From the NCBI RefSeq assembly GCF_030272615.1, contig NC_081409.1, positions 911,302,340 to 911,366,339 on the forward strand: a stretch of 64,000 nucleotides of DNA, written 5' to 3'. The translations under genes were made by a program, and so were the position numbers. Positions 1 through 11,350 of this stretch are shown here, one piece after another. Position 1 is the stretch's first letter. Each line of letters opens with the position of its first letter. This stretch comes from Cryptomeria japonica. Lineage: Eukaryota; Streptophyta; Pinopsida; Cupressales; Cupressaceae. Under the pieces are notes generated by a model that saw nothing but the letters and a program-made list of their open reading frames with translations, had not been told where the DNA came from and ran no database searches.

Positions 1-1624
1 TTTCCGAGATCATCAAGAGACTTGCAAGATCTATTTTTATGCCCTAGAGATGATGGCTGCTATTTCTATAGAAATTTTGTTTGAATGAGAAGTGCTCAGA
101 ATGCGGTGGGTTGTCAAAGTTTGTTTCATGTTTTCATGAGGGCAGCGAACACGAGTTTGGAAATAATTATGTTGAGAAAAAAGATACGAGACAATGAAAT
201 ATACTGTGAAGAGTGGAGGTGAAGGTTCTAGATGCGAATTAGTCTCAAGAGAAGTGAGTATTGCTGATTTTATTTTGGATTTTAAGGAAAATATTTTCTA
301 CAAGTATGCAAGGCACACCCATAGGTCTCAGTGGTTGGATCAATAGTTTAGGATGTGTAAGAACTCTTTCCCAATTAGCACTATTGTATCGGTGGTTGAT
401 TTTGCAGAGAACTATACATTGCAACCACAGAATGAGGTACAGTCTCAATACTACAATTTAGTCTAGATTGCTATTTTTGTTCACATTACATATAGACATG
501 CTCCTGATAGTACAGAAGCGGACAGGAAGATAATCAAGGAGTATCATTTTTATATGAGCGATGATAGATCACACTCCTCTGAGTATGTGCAACATTCTTT
601 CGAGAATTTTTTTGAATTCTTGCATGATAAAGATATTGCAATTGACCGACATATAATATGGTCAGATAACTATACGGGTGAATTCAAGAATGCACATATG
701 TTTTATTGGTTGAGTAGAATGCATGTGGAGAGGCGTATACCTCATATTTGGTGTTTTTTTGAGGCGGGGCATGGGAAGGGAGAGCATGATGGAGTAGGTG
801 CATGTTTGAAGAGAGCTCTAGTTAAGGAGCAATTGAGGATTTTAGGTGCAAATTTCTCTGATGCATGTTCTATTGTTGATTGGTGTAGTTCAGCATTGTC
901 ACATGGAGGTACTCTTGATTCAGCAGTGAGCAGATTCTTTTGGTTGGTTGAGGAGGGAATAGTGGGAGATAGATTGGATTATCAAACAATTAAAGATTCT
1001 TCAAAGATGCATTCATTTCTCAGCTCAGATGCAAGTACATGGACCATTTGGACACAAGTGTTGGCTTGTTTTTGTCAGAGTTGTCTTTAGTGTGATTGGG
1101 ATCAGTGCGAGTCAAGTGAGTGGGTTGATATGTGGGTTCCCCACTATCTAACTCCTTTATCTCAAACAATATCCTTGTCAAACGATGACATGGAAAGTTC
1201 ACTTGAGTATGATCGTCTATCAGATCTTGTACAACCAGGACATGTTTTTGCAGTTGTTGCACCACAAGGGAATGAAGAGAGATCAAAATATTGGTTGGCA
1301 CGATGTGTACAGGGAAAACAAAAGCTAACACAACTAGTGACAGATGATGATGGGTTCACATATCCTACAGGTTCAGTTGTTGTTGTGGGAACTTGGTTGT
1401 GAACATACATGATTAGAAAGAATGGCATACCTGCATTTGAAGACTATGAGAGACACAAAACCATTATAATGTATTCACACCTTATTATAGCTACAAATGT
1501 CAAGTTGTTGAAGCATCAAGCAAAACCAAAGACCAAAGAGCTATGGATAGTGACTACTGCTGATCATGAAGCAATACTGGATACTCTTAAACAAAGAGAT
1601 GACCCTTCAGGCACACTTGAGTAG
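1..1624 (+). pseudogene. Decayed DDE-transposase-like gene (SHGKG-type family)
   Basis: One frame can be followed from about 194 to 1624; homologous-looking sequence with cysteine pairs (CSECGG, near 90-110) precedes it in shifted frames, so the gene starts before the window. In order I see VDFAEN (Asp codon at 398), a WSDNYTGEFKN motif near 660-690, a GHGKGEHDG motif near 770-790, and a C-terminal segment with YWLARC and TYPTGSVVVVG that looks like a small PWWP/BAH-like beta domain. From memory, an uncharacterised eukaryotic family has the same order (VDFxEN, SDGxxxQFKN, SHGKGxxDGxG); I read the two Asp as DDE-type catalytic residues, but this is inference. Four in-frame stops break it: TAG at 344, TAG at 464, TAG at 1088 and TGA at 1400. 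No terminal inverted repeats were identified. Confidence 0.55.
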
Positions 1625-2218
1625 TAGGTCTTTAATGGTGCCTTATTTTTTTATCATGCATTTCATTTCAAACAATGATCATTAAACCTTAATGTTTAAG
1701 TTTGTTACGTGTATATTAAGGATGTGTTCAAAATGTAGGTCTATTGATGAACGTTTATTTTTGGCAACACGGTTTTTGCATGCACATAGCAAGTACACTT
1801 GATATAATTGGAAGGGACGTATTTTTGCAACACGACTTATTATCATGCATTTGATGAGCTTTACAATTTTTGTTATTAGAGAACACTATTTGATAATTTT
1901 TTATGATATAATTATCGCATAACCTTTATGCTCACGAAGGTATTTTTTGATGATATACAACAGTATCACATTATGATTTTTGTGTCAACATAGTGGGTTT
2001 TGTTGATATAATTCGAAGGGACGTATTTTTATGGTATATGATCCCACTTTTTCATTTATTATCATGCATTTCAGTTGAAGTGATTATCATAAATCCGTTA
2101 TGTTCATCCATGCATTTTATGTGTAGACTAACAATTCTTAAAAATACATGTTCATGCTAGATCATTCGTTCTTGACGAGACCCTCTCTTGGTGATGGTAC
2201 ATATTCCTTTGTGCATTA
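1625..2218. other. AT-rich spacer, no gene seen
   Basis: No coding signal is visible. Phrases such as 'tatcatgcattt' and 'gaagggacgtattttt' recur at loose intervals, which suggests old local duplications. It may be the 3' untranslated part of the transposase-like gene to its left. Confidence 0.4.
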
Positions 2219-2572
2219 ATGAGATTAAATTGTGGGTCTTGTTGTATTTATTATCATGAAGATGATTCAAATGCATGTGGCCAGGACACATCTACAGTGG
2301 ATCAAATTGTCATGACAGATGATCTATTGAATCAAACATTTGACATTGATAGTCAGGTAAATAGGTTAATGTTGGGCCTTCAACATCAACACCTACTAGT
2401 CAAAGTGGTCATCGAACTTTCACTCAGGTAACCTTGTCTATTTTTATTCATTAATGGTTTATAAAATAAAGTCAGTTAGATTTTGGCAATTGAATAACAT
2501 TGTTTCATTTTCAGATGCTGACATCAGATGCACGTAATATTCTCTCCAGAATGGAGCATGGTGTTCTCTAGC
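2219..2572 (+). pseudogene. Possible two-exon gene fragment of unknown function
   Basis: A short frame from 2219 (about 55 residues, acidic, ending near DIDSQ) is followed, after an apparent one-base shift, by a Ser/Thr-rich stretch ending in RTFTQ at 2427. A good GT donor lies at 2428 and a TTTTCAG acceptor ends at 2514. Joining them leads into MLTSDARNILSRMEHGVL before a stop. The splice signals and continuous sense suggest real coding descent, but I do not recognise the protein. It could be a further exon of the decayed gene at 1-1624 or an independent fragment. Confidence 0.3.
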
Positions 2573-3368
2573 AGTAGCATCTTTGATGCTTTTGATAGTA
2601 GTATGAGTCAAATTAATAAATTTCTAATTTGATGCTTCCCACAGGGCTTTGCAACTTCAGATTGTGAGTGTGCCCCTATTACAAATGAATTGTACTTTAA
2701 TCGACATAGATGGTCTATGATGGCTTTTTTGTAAGACTATATTGTTTTATTACATATATTGTACTTTAATCGACATATAACAATATCCAAGTGGTGGTTG
2801 GCATGAGCTTGAATATGGTAAGTTGTATGCATCTTGAAGTTGAATATGATATGTTGTATACATCTTGAAGTTGAACTTTGATTAGACTTTGTCAGCATTT
2901 GATGAATCATAAATGTCATTTTATTATTAATCTTGTGAGTGTGAGGTGTGGGAATAAATATCAATTACTTTGAAAGTCATGGATGGTTGTCCTCATATGA
3001 TAACCACCAGATGGTTGTGCCTTATGAAGAAAAGTGGAACAGATAATAACTAATTGAGAATATCAATTCAAATCCATAATCTAGAGGATACTAATAACAG
3101 ATCTTTGTATATTTATTTTTTCTAATAATGAAACTGGTACAACTGTATTGAGATAAAATGAAGCTTTTCTCTCATATAAAGATGTCACATTGGCAAATTG
3201 GTCTTTATTATAATACACAAGACATAAGTAAAATCAAAATGCTCTCAGGGTATAGTTTTGGACTTGAACCATATTGCATAAATCTCAAGGCTTCAACTTG
3301 ATTATCATTAAAGGTTTCTGATTGTTTACAAAATATTCCTTCATATCCCTTCATGGATGTCACATGCG
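2573..3368. other. AT-rich spacer with a small tandem duplication
   Basis: No gene is visible. A 31-bp unit is duplicated in tandem at about 2810-2871 (both halves contain 'atcttgaagttgaa'), and 'attgtactttaatcgacata' occurs near 2690 and again near 2758. Confidence 0.4.
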
Positions 3369-5581
3369 TAGGGTATGACCCCGAGCGTCGAATCGAGTGG
3401 GGGGGGAAAAGCAGGAGCATGCGTAGGGTAATTATGCCTAACTGGACATGTCGGAGCCGACGGTTCATCATCGCGATGAGATGAACGAGAAATCGACTAG
3501 GCGACAACATTCCATTGAGTGAGACTGACGATTTTTTTGCCAACTGAAAAATTGCTGCCCTAATAAAACCGTAGGGAAACTTGAAATACCAAGATAGGCT
3601 TTTGTAGGGACCCCTCTCATGGTCTTGTAGGTTCAAATGGATTGTTCACAGGTGCCACAGATTCTGAGTTAGGGCCCGTCAAAGTTTGACAATTTTGAGC
3701 ACTTAGGGCGCTCAAGGGACGACGCTGGTAGGGTATGACCCCGAGCGTTCGATCGAGTGGGGGGCAAAATAGGAGCATGCGTAGGGTAATTATGCCTAAC
3801 TGGACATGTCAGAGCTGACAGTTCGTCATCGCGACAAGCTGAACAAGAAATCGACCAGGCGACAACATTCCATTGAGTGAGACTAACGATTTTTTCGCCA
3901 ACCGAAAAATTGCTGCCCTAATGAAACCATAGGGCAACTTGAAATGCCAAGATAGGATTTTGTAGGGACCCCTCTTGTGGCCTTGTAGGTTCAAATGGAT
4001 CATTGATAGGTGCCACAGATTCCGAGTTAGGGCCTGTCAAACTTTGACAATTTTGAGCACTTAGGGCGCTCAAGGGATGACACTGGTAGGGTATGACCCC
4101 GAGCGTTTGATCGAGTGGGGGGGAAAAATAGGAGCATGCGTACGGTAATTATGCCTAACTGGACATGTCAGAGCCGATAGTTCATCATTGCGACGAGCTG
4201 AACGAGAAATCAACTAGGCGACAACATTCCATTGAGTGAGACTGATGATTTTTTCGCCAACCGAAAAATTGCTGCCCTAATAAAACCGTAGGGAAAATTG
4301 AAATACCGAGATAGGATTTTGTAGGGACCCCTCTTGTGGCCTCGTAGGTTCAAACGGATCATTCATAGGTGCAACAGATTCCGAGTTAGGGCCCGTCAAA
4401 GTTTGACAATTTTGAGCACTTAGGGCGCTCAAGGGACGACACCGGTAGGGTATGACCCCGAGCGTTCGATCGAGTGAGGGGGAAAAATAGGAGCATGTGT
4501 AGGGTAATTATGCCTAACTGGACATGTCGGAGCTGACGGCTCATCATCGCGATGTGCTGAACGAGAAATCGACTAGGCGACAACATTCCATTGAGTGAGA
4601 CTGACGATTTTTTTGCCAACCGAAAAATTGCTGCCCTAATAAAACCGTAGGGAAACTTGAAATACCGAGATAGGATTTTGTAGGGACCCCTCTCATGGCC
4701 CCATAGGTTCAAACAGATCATTCGTAGGTGCCACAGATTCCGAGTTAAGGCCCATCAAAGTTTGACAATTTTGAGCACTTAGGGCGCTCAAGAGATGACG
4801 CTGGTAGGGTATGACCCCAAGCGTTCGATCGAGTGGCGAGGCAAAACAGGAGCATGCCTAGGGTAATTATGCCTAACTGGACATGTCGGAGCCGACGGTT
4901 CGTCATCGCGATGAGCTGAATGAGAAATCGACCAGGCGACAACATTCCATTGAGTGAGCTGACGATTTTTTCGCCAACCGAAAAATTGCTGCCTTAATAA
5001 AACCGTAGGGAAAATTGAAATACCAAGATAGGCTTTTGTAGGGACCCCTCTCATTGCCTTGTAGGTTCAAATGGATCATTTGCAAGTGCTACAGATTCTG
5101 AGTTAGGGCCCATCAAAGTTTGACAATTTTGAGCACTTAGGGCGCTCAAGGGACGACACCGGTAGGGTATGACCCCGAGCATTCGATCGAGTGGGGGAGA
5201 AAAACAGGAGCATGCATAGGGTAATTATGCCTAACTGGACATGTCAGAGTTGATGATTCATCATCGCGATGAGCTGAATGAGAAATTGGCCACGCGACAA
5301 CATTCCATTGAGTGAGACTGATGATTTTTCGCCAACTGAAAAATTGCTGCCCTAATAAAACCGTAGGGAAACTTGAAAAATCGAGATAGGCTTTTGTAGG
5401 GACCCCTCTCGTGGCCCCATAGGTTCAAACGGATCATTCGTATGTGCCGCAGATTCTGAGTTAGGGCTCGTCAAAGTTTGACAATTTTGAGCACTTAGGG
5501 GGCTCAAGGGACGACGCCGGTAGGGTATGACCTTGAGCGTTCGATCGAGTGGGGGGGCAAAATAGGAGCATATGTAGGGTA
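3369..5581. repeat. Tandem satellite-like array, ~359-bp unit, 6.2 copies
   Basis: The phrase 'tagggtatgacc' starts units at 3369, 3729, 4087, 4446, 4805, 5163 and 5521, giving spacings of 360, 358, 359, 359, 358 and 358 bp. The seventh unit is only about 60 bp long. Each unit also has a second TAGGGTA about 53 bp in. The array starts at a TAGGGTA preceded by 'catgcg' and stops at the second TAGGGTA of the last unit, so both edges coincide with this 7-mer. Copies differ mostly by transitions. On the minus strand several units hold an open frame of up to ~110 codons with a shared peptide (PYGFIRAAIF, LNGMLSPSRF), but 359 is not a multiple of three, so the frame cannot run through the array. 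Confidence 0.93.
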
Positions 5582-5790
5582 TTGTTCATTAGATTAATTG
5601 TATTGTTTATGAATTGTATTGTTCATTGAATGAATTTTATTGTATTATTGATTAAATGAATTGTATTGTTCATTAAATAAATTGTATTGTATTGTTCATT
5701 AAATGAATTATATTGTTCATTATAAAAACAACACTTACGATGAAATGAAATGAATTGTATTGTTCATTAAATAGCCATTATTAACCATTG
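5582..5790. repeat. Degenerate AT-rich minisatellite (TGTATTGTTCATTAAA-type)
   Basis: The phrase 'gaattgtattgttcatt' recurs at least seven times with small length changes, directly next to the 359-bp array. Unit length is roughly 20-27 bp. Confidence 0.8.
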
Positions 5791-6040
5791 TTAATTATTG
5801 GAATGAAGATTAAAGATTTCCATGATAACACCACACACAGATGAGCAACAATTTATATGATTGAATATCAACTTCTGTATATATAAAAATGTCGAATGAT
5901 TACAAATGTATGTCCATACACAAATATGGCATAAACACCAATTGAAACAAAATGTATGTCTAAATACGTGAATGTATGTCCATATACAAAATATACATGC
6001 CAACTAGACATGTAAGCATCCCAAAACTATCTATAACATC

Positions 6041-7953
6041 CTAAGCTATTGATGGATCATCAAAATTGATCCTCTTCGCCGCACTGCTTGGCTCTGAAGG
6101 ATCCTGCACAAGAAAAACAAACCACGATTAATATTAGTTATATTATATAATTCACATTCAAAAAGTTAACATAAAAATGAACTATTTAATTGAACTATTC
6201 ATGTTTACCTCATCTCCATGTTTTCTCTTCAGCTTTGCAGGACTCTTGATGTATGTCTTCGGTAGAGGAGGTATGTTTTGAATATTTTCATAAACAACCT
6301 ACATATGTTTAGAAACATGACATTGATACAAGTTAGCATATAATTGTCACTGATAATAACAAATTATATCTACTAATCAAAATATAAAATAAACACACAT
6401 CTACTCGAGGCATCTCTTCTTCTTCTTCAGGTATACTGGGTGTAGTCATCAAGGATGTGAAGCCAAGGATTCTCTGTATATATACACAACAAGTATATGA
6501 AACTATCAATCTATGTCTAGACATGTATAATCACTATAAGTTATTTAAACTATTCATTCAATCATATTTGCATTCAATTACCTTTCCCTTGTCTCCAATT
6601 GCACTACCAGATCCTAGATCACACTGCACCGCACTCGTGCAGCTTGTGCCCTACAAGAGTAAAATAAGATATACATGCAAGTTACTACATAATATAATTA
6701 ATACAAATATAAATGATGAGCATGTATGTACAATAAAATACAAACAACTAGGTGCAATAATATATGTACCGTCAAGCTATCGAGGCCAAATGAAATGGCC
6801 GACAAGGTGCCCTCCTGAATCGGTCTCAACTCATCCTCGGTCATCAACTGTTAAATAGACCATGTAAATAAAAATTAGCACTTAATATTATCTAATTTAT
6901 AAATATTTAATTAAAATATAACATGAACTGTGAAAACACAAATCTTACCAATACATCATCAATGTATGATGACGGTGCCTCCTCGCCTCTAGCATGTGAG
7001 GACTCCCCAGGGTATCCTCCAGTCTATGTAATAACCTCTGGTGCATCATGCATCTCATGCACCTCGTAATCTGCACTGTCCACAGCAGGATCAACGGGCT
7101 ATCCAACTGGACCCAAGCATACGTGCCCACACATGACACAACTATGTGGCACACATATGTGTGGAGCCGAGGATGACGTGTCAGCACCGCTACCATCAAA
7201 AGTAGGCTGAGCTACTAATGCAGCCTGAGAAACCAAAAGGCTACTCAAAGAGTGAATAGCCGATATGGTCCGTGAAGCCACCTCACAAATGATATCAGGA
7301 TGCTGAACTGCAGGTGGGGGATCAACAGGAGGAGGGGGGACATATGGGCCCTGGACTACTCTGACTACCCCAGGTCTATTTTGGGGCATACCTAAACCTA
7401 CACCCTAGAAAGGTTGGATGTCAAAGTAGTTCACATGTTTCTATAAAACAAACTCAGCATACAATTTTTTTATGAAATAGAAGGGGATATCAAGATTGTT
7501 GTTGGGTGGTTTGTCGAAAACCATCCACCAACGATCCCAAAATTTTTTCACAATCCCATCATTTGTGCATCATTTGATAGAAAGTTTTGTTTTTTTGGGA
7601 TCTATAGGCTGACCAGTATGGGGATTGACAAACAATGAGGCAATTTCGGCTTTGGATATCTCAAGATCCTTGATATCCTTATACGACAAGCCATCTGCAT
7701 ATTTTTCCTTCATAGAATCTCGCCACAAAAGGGCGGCATCATGCTCCTAAGTCATGGTTTCCATACTTTTTACGATCGACATGAGAGGATCAAACAATGG
7801 GTTTAGACGAGGGATCCTACGATATACTTCTGCAATCCCCTTCAATTCATTCAAATTTTGTGCAATCAAATCTTGAATTGAGGGGGGGTTTGGCAAATGA
7901 GGGTTTGGTTGTTGCAGTTGTGGTTGGTCAATGTTTTCATTGTTATCTCCCAT
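6041..7953 (-). pseudogene. Six-exon gene of unknown family, stops confined to exon 1
   Basis: I do not recognise this protein. The model (minus strand) is exon 1 7953-6949, exon 2 6847-6770, exon 3 6650-6582, exon 4 6473-6399, exon 5 6298-6209, exon 6 6103-6041 with a TAG stop. Every intron is GT-AG and every exon length is a multiple of three (335, 26, 23, 25, 30 and 21 codons), so all introns are phase 0 and the frame stays open through exons 2-6, about 459 residues in all. The start is MGDNNENIDQ. Exon 1 has a Gln/Pro-rich N-terminus, a conserved-looking block with WDRWWMVFDKPP, then Pro-rich and acidic tracts. A basic KRKHGDE stretch in exon 5 could be a nuclear signal. Exon 1 has six in-frame stops: five TAG (7747, 7441, 7405, 7099, 7024) and one TGA (7570). 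It could be an accessory gene of a DNA transposon; it converges on the transposase-like gene at 1-1624. Confidence 0.6.
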
Positions 7954-8164
7954 TTTTAACCTAATTGAATGTAAACAATTAAATTTAGTTAACAAATTTA
8001 AACAATTAGGTATTTGATTTTAAAAAAACCTAGTTTTCATGAAAAAAAACCATATTTTCAATGAAAAATCAAATAAACATTCACAATACAAAAAATGAAT
8101 GAAAATGATTCAAAATGACAAAATTCTTACCTCTAAATACATTTTTTAGCAATTTTTTGTCAAA

Positions 8165-8716
8165 AAACCGGATATTGGATGGAGCGGATATCGGATTTTG
8201 ACAAATTCGCACGACCCGTGAGTTAAAAATGACTCACGGGACTGTCACTGTCTAAATATAAAAGTCTCAGAAAATCGAATATCCGATAAAATCGGATATC
8301 CGATTTCAACACTTAAATTATTTTTAAATAACATATATAATATAATAATATATTATATAATACGTATTGTATTATATTATATATATTATAATATAATATA
8401 ATATAATACAATATTATATAATATATAATATAATATAATATAATATTATATTATATAATATAATATTATGTTATATTATATTATAATATAATATAATATT
8501 ATATTATATTATATTATAATATATAATATAATACAATATTATATAATATATAATATAATTTAATATTATATTATATAATATAATATAATATTATATGTTA
8601 TAATATAATACAATATTATATAATATAATATGTAACATATAATATATATTTTAAATTAAAATTACAAATAAAATCGGATATCCGATTTTATCCGATATCC
8701 GATTTGCATAGGTAAT
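8165..8716. repeat. AT tract flanked by self-complementary inverted repeats
   Basis: An almost pure A/T stretch of about 330 bp (8310-8650, 'atataatata' patterns) lies between two ~36-bp arms that are inverted copies of each other (about 8268-8307 and 8670-8706). Each arm contains the perfect 18-bp palindrome 'aaatcggatatccgattt' (8289-8306 and 8671-8688). Further half copies ('ggatatcggatttt') lie at 8186-8200. A separate hairpin with a perfect 9-bp stem (CCCGTGAGT / ACTCACGGG) is at 8215-8240. It could be a MITE-like element or a cruciform-prone expansion; no target duplication was identified. Confidence 0.75.
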
Positions 8717-9535
8717 TACCAGGCCAAGGTGTACTGACACCTAGGCCAAGCAAAAAGTCAACACAGATTTTCACATTTTTAGGCGAGTGAGGAAGGCTTA
8801 TTTTTTCACATCGCCACTTTTTGGCCCCCCTTGATCCTGCACTAACCCTTGACATGACTCTAATGTTGGTTGAACTAAGGTAGGAATGATTTTGTTGAAG
8901 AATGAAGGTTGGCATGTTTGAATGGTCTCACAAGAAGAAGAAGGTTGGCTTGATAATAATTCTCTCATGGTTATCACTTCCCTCATCATATTTTCTAACC
9001 ATCCCCTATGGTTGCTAGGACTGGTCATGTCTCTCATTTTTTGTTGCAAAGTATTGATTTGTTGAGCTAATGTTTCTATGGATGGTGGTGGAATAGGAAT
9101 GGAAGAGATGAGTTCTTCACCTTCCCTACGAAATGCATAATGCCAATCCATGATGTTTGCTTGATTGGTTTGAACCTAAGATCACAACATGCAAGATGTT
9201 TTCTTTATTTCTAGAATGTTGCATAAGTTTGATTTGATGTTGATGTTGACAAGCTTGTTTGTTGCAGGGTTTTGATCTTGTTGATATTGAAACTTGACTT
9301 TGTTGAGGGATTTGATCTTGTTGATGTTTTTGACAAAAAATTGGTTGAGATTCCACTTTCGTTTTGGTATTTTTAAAAATGTTTGAACTTGGTGAAATGT
9401 AGCAAAGGATACAACAGACACATCAAAAAGAATAAAACCATGAAAATAATACTTGTTTAAGGAACTTTTTTCAAATTCCCATGAATGTTGGAGTCTTTTT
9501 CAAGACCCCATTTTGTTTTCATTGTATTTGGGCAA
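8717..9535 (-). other. Unrecognised minus-strand coding-like stretch, no firm gene
   Basis: Two minus-strand open segments follow one another: 9356-9126, Gln- and His-rich (QQDQIPQQSQ), and 9151-8798, with a predicted coiled-coil-like run (IETLAQQINTLQQKMRDM) and then Ser/Gln-rich sequence. A third overlapping frame (9421-9182) is Lys/Asn-rich. I cannot assign a family. It might be the N-terminal part of a decayed retroelement gag. The 90-bp duplicated sequence at 9536 follows directly. Confidence 0.2.
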
Positions 9536-9625
9536 TTCGATATCACATCAAGCAGACTCTCCTAAGGTCAAAAGGTCACAAGTATTATCACAACCCACAT
9601 CTTGATACTTTGTCAGCTCAAATAA
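9536..9625. repeat. Left copy of a 90-bp direct repeat bordering the first copia element
   Basis: These 90 bp recur at 17005-17094 with about four differences, all transitions. The copy abuts the left LTR, and its partner abuts the right LTR. Removing the element and one copy gives a continuous sequence, so this behaves like a very long target duplication, whereas copia integrase normally leaves 5 bp. Confidence 0.9.
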
Positions 9626-9627
9626 AA

Positions 9628-11107
9628 TGATGAGTGAATAGTACCAAACCGGTACTAAGAGGGGGGGGGGGGTGAATCAACACAGAGAAAAATATAGTCC
9701 AAAACCGGTTTGACAACAGACACTTAAATGACTGGCAGACAATGACACCATTTTGAAACAGAGTGCAACCAGTAAAGCTAAGAATGTCTGAGACAAGCAT
9801 TAACCGATTGCTCACATAGCTTTTCACTCAACTCGAGACTACACTACCATTTCACCCTTATGCATAAATAGGTAATCTATCACCAGATCATAATACCAAC
9901 TAGTTCAACATGTTTTATTGACAAGCATAAAACATAGAATTATCATATGCTTGACAGACAATAGCAAAGCATCACAAGATAAAAGCATCACACATGACAC
10001 ACATATTTTTCACATGGAAACCCAACTAGGAAAAACCACGGTGGGGATGAATACCCACAAGCTATTTTTGAACTCTTCAGAAGTACGCTCTGTTAGGAGC
10101 CTTGTTCGGTTAGAGACATTACAAAGGGTTCTTCTAGGAACCGATCCTGTTAGAGATCACCCGGTTAAGGGTTAAACCCTGTTAAAGGTTACCTTGTTAG
10201 AGGATTTCAAGAACTCAATAGCTAAAGGATTCCAAACTTAGTAGCTTTGAGTTACCCTGTTAAAGGATTTTTAGCAAGCCGGTTAAGGCTACCCGGTTAA
10301 GGGATTTTCCAACTGTTGAGGTGGTTAGAGATCAATAGGTATTAAAATGATCTGGTAACAACACTCAATGCCAATGCAGATCCACTTAAGCTCCTCTTCA
10401 CCTTCTGCACTTACACTCCGTAGGTATCACTTCTCTCCTTTTGGTCTGGTAAGAATCACGTATCCCTTCTCTTGGATACACACACACAACTTTTGCCAAC
10501 AACCTCAGAAAGAGACACAACATCGACCTTATAAGAAAATAGATAGGTCGGTAGCATAAACCCTAAACCCTAAACCTGTTAGGTTAAGGAATTCAAATTG
10601 TTCAATCCTGACCGTTGAGCACATTGCATTAAATGTAGTAGATCTTGATCCAAACTCAAGACATTCTCTATCGTCCATTTCCACCGATTTTATGGCGACT
10701 GATAACCCATCACATGTTATCACTATTTTACAAACTTTGCACATTCCTGAGGTAGATAGGAACAATCTCCCTCATGCAAAATCCTTCATGCACATAGGCT
10801 TGCGTGGCAACACGATCTGTTCTTCTTTACAATGCTAACTCATCACACAATATCATTGGTTGAGCCACACAAGCTTGAAGCACATCAACCGGAAACCCAA
10901 AAGTTGAGACTACCAACTGGTAGTCATATAATACTTCCATATGTCGGTTCATCATGAACAAGCACACCACTTCACTTTGGCACAAATGCCGGTTCATAGT
11001 GTTATATCGGTTCTCACATATGCCGGTTCACACCTCTTCATCATATTGACATCAATGACAACATACAATGTCATTATGTCCACATACCGGTTTACATAAT
11101 GACAACA
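9628..11107 (-). repeat. 3' LTR of copia no. 1
   Basis: It aligns along its length with 15517-17004. In element orientation it begins TGTTGTCATTATG just after the purine tract. It contains a run of 12 G (9661-9672) near its outer end, a telomere-like tract, and many short GTTAGAG/GGTTAAGG repeats (10080-10310). Confidence 0.93.
10528..10576 (-). promoter_or_regulatory. Telo-box tract and TATA-like site in the 3' LTR of copia no. 1
   Basis: Read on the minus strand, a GGTTTAGGGTTTAGGG tract (plus-strand AAACCCTAAA form, 10558-10576) lies about 25-45 bp upstream of TATAAGG (plus 10528-10533). The same pair is conserved in the other LTR. Telo-boxes are known plant promoter elements near transcription starts; function here is inferred. 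Confidence 0.5.
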
Positions 11108-11120
11108 ATCTCCCCCTTTG
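11108..11120 (-). other. Polypurine tract of copia no. 1
   Basis: The minus strand reads CCAAAGGGGGAGAT directly before the 3' LTR start (TGTTG). This is the expected plus-strand priming site. Confidence 0.85.
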
Positions 11121-11350
11121 GCATTGATGGCAATATACAAAGATATCTCTCTGCTTCACATCTTCTCCCCCAATTTCTGCAGATATCTTCTCTGCTTCAC
11201 ATCTTCTCCCCCTTTGACAACAATGCCAAAGTGGAGGCACAAGCTACCCTATTCCATTATGCTAGTCCCCCTGAGGAGTAGCATCCTTAAACACATCAAT
11301 CCAAAATAAATTTGACTATGCAATGCCTGATTGATGTGGAGCATATGCTT

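Noticed and set aside
3208-5085. Minus-strand ORFs of 60-142 codons in the satellite array as genes
   Set aside because: They are the same peptide repeated with the 359-bp unit, the unit length is not a multiple of three, and no start context or promoter is visible. Kept only as a low-interest observation.
3369-5581. CRISPR-like array
   Set aside because: The units are ~359 bp tandem copies without unique spacers, in plant nuclear DNA.
10558-10576. True interstitial telomere
   Set aside because: Only about 2.5 repeat units, and the same tract sits at the same position in both LTRs, so it is part of the LTR.
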